Translations under genes and position numbers: made by a program
The notes under the pieces: model-generated
The model's database searches: none
What the model was told of the DNA's origin: nothing
The model's input: the letters and a program-made list of their open reading frames with translations, nothing else
Part shown: positions 12,533 to 19,964 of the stretch, in pieces
Position numbering within the stretch: the first letter of the stretch is position 1
Layout: each line of letters starts with the position of its first letter
Assembly (NCBI GenBank): GCA_910586875.1
Contig: CAJUJI010000029.1
Coordinates: forward strand, 1 to 19,964
Source: an uncultured Anaerotruncus sp.
Lineage (GTDB): Bacteria; Bacillota; Clostridia; Oscillospirales; Ruminococcaceae
Direction: 5' to 3'
DNA length: 19,964 bases

Positions 12533-13762
12533 TCAGACCACCTGGAACAGATAGAACTTCAAATAGTCGGTCTCCGGCACGTTCCATAGGATGGGGTGGT
12601 CGGGCGATTGCTGGCGCGCCTCGATCTGGCGCAGGCAAACACAGGCGTCCTTTGCGGCCGCGTGCAGCATTTTTACAAACCGCTCATTGCTCATAAAGTG
12701 CGAGCAGGAGCAGGTTGCAAGATAGCCCCCGCGCGGCAGCAGCTTCATCGCGCGCAGGTTGATCTCCTTGTAACCGCGCGCGGCGCTCTCGATTGTCCGG
12801 CGGCTCTTGGTGAAGGCGGGCGGGTCGAGGATGATAAAATCAAACGGCTGCCCTTCCCGTGACGCCAGCTCGGGCAGCAGGTCGAACACATCCGCCGCCA
12901 CAAATTCCATCCGGTCCTCCAGCTGGTTGCGGCGGGCGTTCTCCCGCGCCAGTGCAACCGCGCTTTCCGAGACATCCACCGCGCAGACCTGCGCCGCTCC
13001 GCCGCGCGCCGCATTCAGCGCGAAGGAGCCGGTGTGGGTGAAGCAGTCCAGCACCCGCTTGCCGCCGGCCAGCCGCGCGACCGCCTGCCGGTTGTATTTC
13101 TGGTCCAGGAAAAAGCCGGTCTTCTGCCCCGTTTCAAAATCCACCAGATACGAAATCTCGTTTTCCACGATGGTGGTCCGGGTCGGCCCAAAGTCGGTGC
13201 GCCCCTCCAGCGGGTACCAGCCCTTTTGCTGGGAAAGGCCCTCCAGCGCGCGGATGGCCACATCATTGCGCTCGTAGATGCCGCGGATCTGCTGGCCGTC
13301 CTCGCGCAAAATTCGCACCAGCAGCGGGAATAGCAGCGGCTTGAGCCGTTCCATCCCCAAAGAGAGGGTCTGGGCAACCAACACCTCTCCAAAGCGGTCG
13401 ACCGTCAGACCTGGGAAATGATCCGCCTCGCCAAAGATGACGCGGCAGCATTGGCAGTCCTTTTGCATGACCGTTTTGCGGTAATCCCAGGCGTAGTGCA
13501 GCCGCCGCTCCCAGAAGGCCGCGTCAAAGCGGTCGTTCGCGTTGCGGGATATCAGGCGGATGCGGATTTTTGAGCGCTCGCTGAGCAGGCCGGTACCTAG
13601 ATAGCGGCCCCGCTCGCTGAGTACGTCGACCAGACCGCCGTTTTCCGGCACGCCTTCGGTGTGGCGCAGCTCGGTATCGTAAATCCAAGGATGACCGGCC
13701 TGTACCGAGTGTGCCGCTTTGTCACTCACAACAATCTTCGCAAAATCTCTCGTTTGTTTCAT
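12533..13762 (-). CDS. rlmI: RlmI-like 23S rRNA (cytosine-5) methyltransferase
   Basis: This 409-residue protein has the two-part layout of RlmI/YwbD-type enzymes. An N-terminal PUA domain (about 8-75, with HPWIYDTELRH) binds RNA; a middle domain and a Rossmann-fold methyltransferase follow. The SAM site is in VLDCFTHTGSFALNAA (237-252). ILDPPAFTKS (311-320) is the substrate loop and TCSCSHF (350-356) carries the catalytic cysteine region. The family methylates C1962 (E. coli numbering) of 23S rRNA; the exact target here is inferred. AGAGAGGG precedes the ATG. It lies between the zinc-ribbon gene and the ribosomal operon, on the same strand, without a visible own promoter. Confidence 0.93.
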   Translation of the reverse strand: MKQTRDFAKIVVSDKAAHSVQAGHPWIYDTELRHTEGVPENGGLVDVLSERGRYLGTGLLSERSKIRIRLISRNANDRFDAAFWERRLHYAWDYRKTVMQKDCQCCRVIFGEADHFPGLTVDRFGEVLVAQTLSLGMERLKPLLFPLLVRILREDGQQIRGIYERNDVAIRALEGLSQQKGWYPLEGRTDFGPTRTTIVENEISYLVDFETGQKTGFFLDQKYNRQAVARLAGGKRVLDCFTHTGSFALNAARGGAAQVCAVDVSESAVALARENARRNQLEDRMEFVAADVFDLLPELASREGQPFDFIILDPPAFTKSRRTIESAARGYKEINLRAMKLLPRGGYLATCSCSHFMSNERFVKMLHAAAKDACVCLRQIEARQQSPDHPILWNVPETDYLKFYLFQVV

Positions 13763-13791
13763 GAAACCCTCTCTTTACTGTTTTGTCAGCT

Positions 13792-13816
13792 GCCGCAGGC
13801 TTTTGCCGCCTGCGGC
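13792..13816 (-). other. G+C-rich hairpin after the zinc-ribbon gene
   Basis: Perfect 9-bp arms GCCGCAGGC (13792-13800) and GCCTGCGGC (13808-13816) lie between the zinc-ribbon gene and rlmI. No T-run follows on the minus strand, so it is either a weak terminator or an mRNA-processing or stability hairpin. Confidence 0.5.
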
Positions 13817-13851
13817 AACAGATTGTACCAAAAGTTTCGCCCGCTAGGACG

Positions 13852-14694
13852 TCACGCAAACAGCCGGTGCGCGTGCATCGAGCCGTCGCGCCCATGATAG
13901 CGCAGCATGAACTCGACCGTGCCCGCCGGCACCGCATAGACCCGCTGGCCTGCTGCAAAGTCCTGTTTTCGCAGCTTCTCGGTATCAAACAGGACGAACC
14001 CCTCGTCCTTGAGCAGGTCGATATGCGGGATGAACAGCTCTCGCGCCTGCTGCTGTCCCACCGTCACCACCGGCACGTTCGGTCCGTTCTCCTCAAACGC
14101 CTCCCGATCGAACACCTCCGCCTCAAAATCCAGGAAGATACATTCCTCGCCAGGATTCAGATAGTAGCTGATGTAGCTGGTGTCGATTCTGCCCGCAGCG
14201 ATCGCCGTCAGGTGCATCCCGTCCGCCTCGATCGACCACTGCTCAAACTCGGCGGTATACTTCTCCGGCAGATGGTTTTCCAGCTCCTGCTCGCGGATGG
14301 CCGGCTGTGCCTGCTCCCACTCGCTGGCCTCACGTGCGGCGCGCTCCGCCTCGCTTTTCGAGGAGGCTGCTGCCTGGCTCGCCTGCTCGAACTCCTGCTC
14401 CATCTCGGCATACTGCTTTCGCTCCCAGTATTCCTGCTCCTCCTTCTCCTGCAACGCAATCCGCTGTTGTTCCAGCTTCATCTTCTGGTACTGGTGCCAC
14501 CCCAGCGCGCCAATAACGATCACCAGCAGGATGACCGGCATCAGCACATAGGTCGCGGCATCGGTTCCCCAGAACCCGTTGCCGCCTTTTTTATGTCCTG
14601 CCTGCCCAGGTGTGCCCTGCGCGCCGCAATAGGGGCAACGTCCGCTCCCATCCTCCAGAAAATAGTTGCCGCAGGACCGGCATTTTCGTTTCAT
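13852..14694 (-). CDS. Zinc-ribbon membrane protein with coiled coil
   Basis: The protein is 280 residues from the ATG at 14694 (AAGGAAGGG upstream). Residues 5-23 form a zinc ribbon, CRSCG and CPYCG (Cys5, Cys8, Cys20, Cys23). After a Gly-rich stretch comes one membrane segment (about 47-66: ATYVLMPVILLVIVIGALGW), then a long charged coiled coil (about 70-145, rich in Gln, Glu and Ala). A C-terminal globular domain (about 155-280) would lie outside the cell if the zinc ribbon is cytoplasmic. I do not recognise that domain. The architecture resembles zinc-ribbon envelope proteins of Firmicutes that sense or scaffold. It sits behind the aspS terminator, so expression may need read-through or a promoter I cannot see. 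Confidence 0.85.
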   Translation of the reverse strand: MKRKCRSCGNYFLEDGSGRCPYCGAQGTPGQAGHKKGGNGFWGTDAATYVLMPVILLVIVIGALGWHQYQKMKLEQQRIALQEKEEQEYWERKQYAEMEQEFEQASQAAASSKSEAERAAREASEWEQAQPAIREQELENHLPEKYTAEFEQWSIEADGMHLTAIAAGRIDTSYISYYLNPGEECIFLDFEAEVFDREAFEENGPNVPVVTVGQQQARELFIPHIDLLKDEGFVLFDTEKLRKQDFAAGQRVYAVPAGTVEFMLRYHGRDGSMHAHRLFA

Positions 14695-14716
14695 ACGATC
14701 CCTTCCTTTTTCTATG

Positions 14717-14747
14717 AAAAGGGGGCCTGCCATACGACACGCCCCCC
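14717..14747 (-). terminator. Terminator after aspS
   Basis: On the minus strand GGGGGC (plus 14741-14746) and GCCCCC (plus 14721-14726) pair across a 14-base loop, followed by TTTTC. It starts eight bases after the aspS stop and ends the hisS-aspS transcript. Stem length is modest but strongly G+C. Confidence 0.65.
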
Positions 14748-14754
14748 AAAGTGT

Positions 14755-16542
<1,788 letters not shown>

Positions 16543-16573
16543 CTTTATCAGTCCCCTTCTCTCTCGTTTGCTA

Positions 16574-17896
16574 CTAATCCTCGTCGCCGCCCCTGTCCTG
16601 TCTGCCGTCCTCCCAGTTGTGTGTACAGTACAGGAACCTGCTGATCGCCAAATCGGTCAACGGCACCTCGAAAATTTTGCCGTCCTCCATGCGCCGCACC
16701 TCTATCAGCTTTTTGGCGATCTCCTCCTCGCCCAAAATACAGCTAAACTGTGCGCCGAGCTTATTGGCATATTTCATCTGCGCCTTGACGCTGCGCCCCA
16801 TCGTATCCGACTCGACCTGTAGCCCAACCGCGCGCAGCGCCATACACAGCTGTTCCGACCTGCGTTGGGTGAGCTTTCCGGTGCTGCCGATGTACAGGTT
16901 GCACGGCTTGGGAGCCTGGAATACCGACTTGCGCTTCCTTTTCTCCAAAATCATCAGCAGCCGCTCCAGCCCCATTGCAAAGCCGATCGCCGGTGTCGGC
17001 GGTCCGCCCAGCAGCTCAACCAGGCCGTCATACCGGCCGCCGCCGCAGACGGTTCCCTGTGCGCCGATGTCCGAGCTGACAAACTCGAACACCGTGCGGG
17101 TGTAGTAATCCAGCCCGCGCACAATCTTCGGGTTCACGCAGAAGTTGATTTTTGTCGCCTTGAGGTGCTTTTGCAGCTCCTCAAAGTGATCGTCGCAATC
17201 CTTGCACAGATACTCCAGAATGGTGGGCGCGTTCCCTGCTATCGTGGCACACTCCAGGTTCTTGCAGTCGAAGATGCGCATTGGATTTTTTTCCAGCCGC
17301 TGCTTGCAGGTGTCGCACAGGCCGTCCGAATGCGCGCTCAGGTATTTGTGCAGCGCCTGCTGATAGTGCGCGCGGCATTCCGGACAGCCAATCGAGTTGA
17401 TCTCCAGCTGCACCTGTCTGCGCAGCTGGAGATTGTCAAGCAGGGTGCGCGCAAGCGCGATCATTTGTGCATCGCTGGCGGGGTCCGCTGCGCCCAGCAT
17501 CTCCACCCCGAACTGGTGAAACTCCCGCAGCCGGCCGGCCTGCGGCTTCTCATAGCGGAAGCAGTTGGCCAAATAGCTGACCTTGAGCGGCAGGATCTCG
17601 TTGAGCAGCCCGTTTTCCAGCACCGCGCGCAGCGCGCCGGCAGTCCCCTCGGGACGCAGGGTGAGCGAGCGCCCGCCCTTATCCTCAAAGGTGTACATCT
17701 CCTTTTGCACCACATCGGTGGTGTCCCCGACCGAACGGTTAAACAGCTCGGTGTGCTCAAAAACAGGGAAGCGGATTTCACGGAATCCAAACAGCTGCGC
17801 TGTCTCCATGAACATGCGCTCCATTTCCCGCCACTTGTAGCTCTGCGCAGGCAGTACATCCTGTGTACCGCGCGGCGCCTTTGTTAATATTGCCAT
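16574..17896 (-). CDS. hisS: Histidyl-tRNA synthetase
   Basis: The protein is 440 residues from the ATG at 17896 with AAAGGGGCG upstream; the frame is open to 18064 but that part is the T-box terminator region. Class II motifs: APRGTQDVLP at the N-terminus, SLTLRPEGT (77-85), motif 2 NCFRYEKPQAGRLREFHQ (111-128), the histidine-specific box RGLDYYTRTVFEF (260-272), GGGRYDGL (285-292) and motif 3 AIGFAMGLERL (303-313). The anticodon-binding domain is C-terminal. Cys171/174 and Cys194/197 form CxxC pairs seen in many bacterial HisRS insertions. The C-terminal tail is acidic and basic (EDGRQDRGGDED). Confidence 0.98.
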   Translation of the reverse strand: MAILTKAPRGTQDVLPAQSYKWREMERMFMETAQLFGFREIRFPVFEHTELFNRSVGDTTDVVQKEMYTFEDKGGRSLTLRPEGTAGALRAVLENGLLNEILPLKVSYLANCFRYEKPQAGRLREFHQFGVEMLGAADPASDAQMIALARTLLDNLQLRRQVQLEINSIGCPECRAHYQQALHKYLSAHSDGLCDTCKQRLEKNPMRIFDCKNLECATIAGNAPTILEYLCKDCDDHFEELQKHLKATKINFCVNPKIVRGLDYYTRTVFEFVSSDIGAQGTVCGGGRYDGLVELLGGPPTPAIGFAMGLERLLMILEKRKRKSVFQAPKPCNLYIGSTGKLTQRRSEQLCMALRAVGLQVESDTMGRSVKAQMKYANKLGAQFSCILGEEEIAKKLIEVRRMEDGKIFEVPLTDLAISRFLYCTHNWEDGRQDRGGDED

Positions 17897-17977
17897 AGAA
17901 ACGCCCCTTTTCTTTGTTATAGTTTTAGATGATCTGGCGTGCCAAAATGGTTCATCCTTCCCATAGAGGGCATACAT

Positions 17978-18215
17978 AAAAAAACCGTCCTTGCATACGA
18001 AACCGTAAACAGGGACGAGGAAAATTCCACGCGGTACCACCCTTTTTGGGCAAAGCTGCCCCACTCGATGTGTCCTTTAACGCAGGATTTACGCGCCGTT
18101 TCTTGCGGCGGGCTAAATGGGTGTCCTTCCCCATCGAGCGCTTGCGCGGGCGCATCTCAGCCTGCCTGCGTCCTCTCTGTGCGCCGCTCGATGGGTACTG
18201 CTCCCATGTCAAAGC
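17978..18215 (-). ncRNA. T-box riboswitch controlling hisS-aspS
   Basis: On the minus strand the T-box sequence AAGGGTGGTACCGCG (18030-18044) is intact. Stem I: ATGGG (18203-18207) pairs with CCCAT (18117-18121), and an 11-bp helix follows (18185-18195 with 18130-18140). Between the two lie AGTA (18196-18199) and the opposite strand GAAGGACA, which is the specifier loop; AGAGAG (18173-18178) is the conserved distal element. The terminator is CGTCC/GGACG with a T-run of seven (17978-18017). The loop reads GAC followed by A (18122-18125), an Asp codon, and overlaps CAC (18121-18123), a His codon whose last base is in the helix. UGGU in the T-box bulge fits a G73 discriminator (tRNA-Asp) by wobble better than C73 (tRNA-His). 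Uncharged tRNA-Asp is the likely main signal. Confidence 0.92.
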
Positions 18216-18256
18216 CTGTTTCATATGTTTGTTCACCGGCGGCATCCGCCGCAGCC

Positions 18257-18661
18257 TTAGTGGTTGGGATTAAGAATATTTCTCCAATCCAAATCTCCAC
18301 GTTCCAGCGCGTGGATCAGCGCCTCTCCGGTCGCAATGTTGGTCGCCACCGGAATATTGTGTACATCGCACAGGCGCATCAGCCCCGCCTCATCCGGCTC
18401 GCCCGGGTTACAGCGGATAGGGTCGCGGAAAAACAGCAGCAGGTCAATCTCATTGCAGGCGATGCGCGCGGCAATCTGCTGATCGCCGCCCTGTGCCCCT
18501 GCAAGGAACCGGACCACGCTTAGACCCGTCGCATCCGCCACCATCTTACCAGTCGTTCCGGTCGCACAGATATTATGTCTGCTGAAAATCCCACAATATG
18601 CGATGCAGAATTGCACCATCAGTTCCTTTTTAGAATCGTGTGCAATCAACGCGATGTTCAT
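18257..18661 (-). CDS. mgsA: Methylglyoxal synthase
   Basis: The protein is 134 residues from the ATG at 18661 (GGAGG nine bases upstream); the frame open to 18703 is rejected. It converts dihydroxyacetone phosphate to methylglyoxal and phosphate, a bypass of lower glycolysis under phosphate limitation. Motifs: NIALIAHDSKK, ATGTTGKM (phosphate loop), AGAQGGDQQIAARI with the catalytic Asp of GGDQQ, LLLFFRDP and IPVATNIATGEALI. The usual SGPxGGDQQIG is slightly changed (AGAQGGDQQIA). It lies downstream of a MinD-like gene, a neighbourhood seen with minD in Clostridia. Confidence 0.97.
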   Translation of the reverse strand: MNIALIAHDSKKELMVQFCIAYCGIFSRHNICATGTTGKMVADATGLSVVRFLAGAQGGDQQIAARIACNEIDLLLFFRDPIRCNPGEPDEAGLMRLCDVHNIPVATNIATGEALIHALERGDLDWRNILNPNH

Positions 18662-18772
18662 AATTGCAGCCCTCCTTTTTTGATTTCTTCCACCAACAAG
18701 CACCTACAATATCCAGCAAAACGGTGAAGTCGTTTTTACTAATATTGGTAATTCATCTAAACTATAATCTAT

Positions 18773-18802
18773 ATTATAACACTTATTAGACTAATAAATC
18801 AA
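18773..18802 (-). promoter_or_regulatory. Possible mgsA promoter at the end of the MinD-like gene
   Basis: On the minus strand TTGATT (18797-18802) and TATAAT (18773-18778) are 18 bp apart. The -35 box lies inside the last codons of the MinD-like gene. The segment is very A+T rich, so chance boxes are likely. It would give a leader of about 100 bases before mgsA. Confidence 0.5.
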
Positions 18803-19511
18803 TATAGTTTCCAAGGATTCTTTGTGCAAAATTGTCAAATACCATTTTGGCTAGATTAGACAAATCGGAGGGCTTTACCGGCTCACCGGACCAGAAAAGT
18901 GTTGCATCGAACGGCACGACCGCAATCAACTGTGCACAAATGCGGTCTATCATCCAATCCAGATGTGGAACAGGGCGTTGCTTTGCAAAATCCGGCGGCA
19001 GCATATTGATGCAAAGCCGGATGTCCGCAATCCCCTGTTCGTACAGGTAGTCCGAGACCAGCCTGCCGGCGCGGGCGCTCACCTGGTCGGCGCTCGAGAG
19101 GATCACCGCGCGGTCGCAGGCCTTCATGAACGGCTCTAAGCTTTCTGCGACGGTGCCGTCGGCTTCTATCAGGATCACGTCGAAGTGTACATCAAGCAGC
19201 TCGACCAGCTGCTGATAGAGTGGCGCGTCAAGAGCGGGCTGCGCCCCCACCGGCGCGCAGATCAGCCGCAGCAGCCCCTTGCAGCCAACATTTAGGATGG
19301 CGTCCTCCAGCCCGCAGCGTCCGGCGGCGGCGTCCGCCAGGTCAAATACCACATCGTCAGCCACCCCAAACAGCACGTCCATTGCGCGCCGGCTGCCCTC
19401 CACCAGCAGCACCCGCTGTCCTGCGCCAGCCAGCGCCCTGCCCAGCTGCACACAAACGGTCGATTTTCCCACACCTCCCTTGCCAGAGGTGATTAAAATT
19501 ACCTGTGCCAT
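18786..19511 (-). CDS. MinD/ParA-like ATPase with altered catalytic residues
   Basis: This 241-residue protein starts VILITSGKGGVGKSTVCVQLGRAL with an intact deviant Walker A box (GKGGVGKST, 10-18). The later motifs differ from MinD. Where MinD has DADxGLRNLD, this has EGSRRAMD (38-45), losing both acidic residues of Walker A'. Where MinD has the Walker B-like DCPAG, this has EADGT (116-120). It may bind but hydrolyse ATP poorly, or use another partner. The C-terminus (FDNFAQRILGNYIDLLV) could be an amphipathic membrane-binding helix. The mgsA neighbour recalls the minD locus of Clostridia, but no minC or minE is present here. AGGGGAG precedes the ATG. Clearly MinD/ParA family; the cellular role is inferred. 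Confidence 0.9.
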   Translation of the reverse strand: MAQVILITSGKGGVGKSTVCVQLGRALAGAGQRVLLVEGSRRAMDVLFGVADDVVFDLADAAAGRCGLEDAILNVGCKGLLRLICAPVGAQPALDAPLYQQLVELLDVHFDVILIEADGTVAESLEPFMKACDRAVILSSADQVSARAGRLVSDYLYEQGIADIRLCINMLPPDFAKQRPVPHLDWMIDRICAQLIAVVPFDATLFWSGEPVKPSDLSNLAKMVFDNFAQRILGNYIDLLV

Positions 19512-19680
19512 GTATTCTCCCCTTCTTTATCCTCAACGTCCGTTTCTTCCCAGCCAGCGAGGCGCCCAGCGGCCAAGGCTCGTGTGGTTCGCCGCCCCAA
19601 AAGCGCGGCCGGTGCGCGTCCTTCGCAGACACAGCCCGCGTGTTCGCCGCCCCAAGCGATGGAGGCACCCTTTGTGCAAA

Positions 19681-19707
19681 GGGGCTTTTTCTCTTGCAAA
19701 AAGCCCC
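19681..19707. terminator. Strong bidirectional terminator-like hairpin
   Basis: GGGGCTTTTT (19681-19690) and AAAAAGCCCC (19698-19707) are perfect 10-bp arms around a 7-base loop. Both strands have T-runs only within the arms, as in bidirectional intrinsic terminators. It probably isolates the MinD-like gene from what lies beyond the window, or belongs to the repeat family of this region. Confidence 0.6.
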
Positions 19708-19777
19708 TCTTTCGGCCTGCGCTGCAAGCCGAAATTCACCCAAAAATGCGCCCTCACGAAAAGGACGCGTTTCGCCC

Positions 19778-19811
19778 GCAAGAAAGAAAAGCCTCCGGTT
19801 TTCTTTCTTGC
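19778..19811. repeat. 13-bp perfect inverted repeat
   Basis: GCAAGAAAGAAAA (19778-19790) and TTTTCTTTCTTGC (19799-19811) surround an 8-base loop, GCCTCCGG. It lies directly before the tandem repeat and could be a transcription terminator or part of a mobile intergenic repeat. Confidence 0.75.
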
Positions 19812-19813
19812 AG

Positions 19814-19964
19814 GGCGACGGGGGGCGCTGCCCCCTCGACCCCTGCGGCCTTTGAAAAGGCCGGCGAAACTTTTGGTTTTGCGAGGCGACGGAGGCGCTG
19901 CCCCCTAGTCCCCTGCGGCCTTTGAAAAGGCCGGCGAAACTTTTGGTTTTGCGAGGCGACGGAG
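19814..19964. repeat. 70-bp tandem repeat running off the window
   Basis: Two near-identical units (19814-19884, 71 bp; 19885-19954, 70 bp) and the start of a third (from 19955) each contain GGCGCTGCCCCCT, CCCCTGCGGCC, the palindrome GGCCTTTGAAAAGGCC and GGCGAAACTTTTGGTTTTGCG. The units differ at a few positions near GGGGGG/GGAG and TCGAC/TAGTC. The palindrome can form a hairpin in every unit. Such repeats occur between genes in Ruminococcaceae as far as I recall. Copy number cannot be judged, as the array reaches the edge. Confidence 0.85.

Larger units (their letters stand above)
19512..19964. other. Noncoding region with several hairpins and repeats
   Basis: Upstream of the MinD-like gene lies a region without a credible gene in either direction. 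It holds a 14-bp direct repeat GTTCGCCGCCCCAA (19587-19600 and 19642-19655), a terminator-like hairpin (19681-19707), a hairpin TTCGGC/GCCGAA (19711-19733), a 13-bp inverted repeat (19778-19811) and a 70-bp tandem repeat to the window edge. No obvious promoter for the MinD-like gene is visible. The composition and open frames on both strands are by-products of high G+C. Confidence 0.7.

Noticed and set aside
17897..18064. N-terminal extension of hisS
   Set aside because: The extra 56 codons read through the T-box antiterminator and terminator. The ATG at 17896 has a strong ribosome-binding site and gives the normal HisRS start.
18208..18256. Terminator of mgsA (GCGGC/GCCGC hairpin at about 18235-18250)
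   Set aside because: The stem is only 5 bp with no T-run; mgsA may read through into the T-box region.
19814..19964. CRISPR array
   Set aside because: Units are contiguous 70-bp tandem repeats without unique spacers, and no cas genes are nearby.

Overview
The window comes from a Gram-positive anaerobe of the class Clostridia, most likely the Ruminococcaceae/Oscillospiraceae. Reasons: strong Shine-Dalgarno sites, a T-box in front of hisS-aspS, the mgsA/MinD-like neighbourhood, and a conjugative element of the Maff2/PcfB/VirD4 type common in gut Clostridia. The genus is inference. Every gene I accept is on the minus strand, so transcription runs from high to low coordinates. The right part (about 11.5-20 kb) is visibly more G+C rich than the left and is host chromosome. 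The left part (1 to about 11.4 kb) is one end of an integrated element.

Host part, in transcription order: tandem intergenic repeats (19.56-19.96 kb); a MinD/ParA-like ATPase with altered catalytic motifs; mgsA (methylglyoxal synthase); a T-box riboswitch; hisS; aspS; a zinc-ribbon, single-pass membrane protein; an RlmI-like 23S rRNA methyltransferase; and, behind a consensus promoter, rplM-rpsI with a strong terminator.

Element part: directly downstream of rpsI are a noncoding end segment with a promoter, two terminator hairpins and paired repeats, then parA-parB, two small proteins, a replication-organiser-like winged-helix protein with a 15-bp coding VNTR, a DUF4406-type protein, a second small paralogue, pcfB and the coupling ATPase virD4. 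The next gene, Maff2, is cut short at about residue 47. None of the type IV secretion genes expected after it (VirB6-, PrgI- and VirB4-like proteins, NlpC/P60 hydrolase, topoisomerase, relaxase) is present. In their place are an XRE regulator with its own promoter, an OmpR-type response regulator/histidine kinase pair, a lipoprotein built from a duplicated domain, a 30-codon leader ORF and a small sigma-like factor. The element looks deleted or rearranged and may no longer transfer by itself.

The most interesting signal is a likely private regulon of the two-component system. Four tandem 11-bp repeats lie in front of the lipoprotein gene and two in front of the response regulator gene, each array exactly 9 bp from a -10 box. 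Other notable points are the overlapping Asp/His codons in the T-box specifier loop, two hairpins that display or sequester Shine-Dalgarno sequences before the sigma-like gene, and the degenerate MinD-like ATPase.
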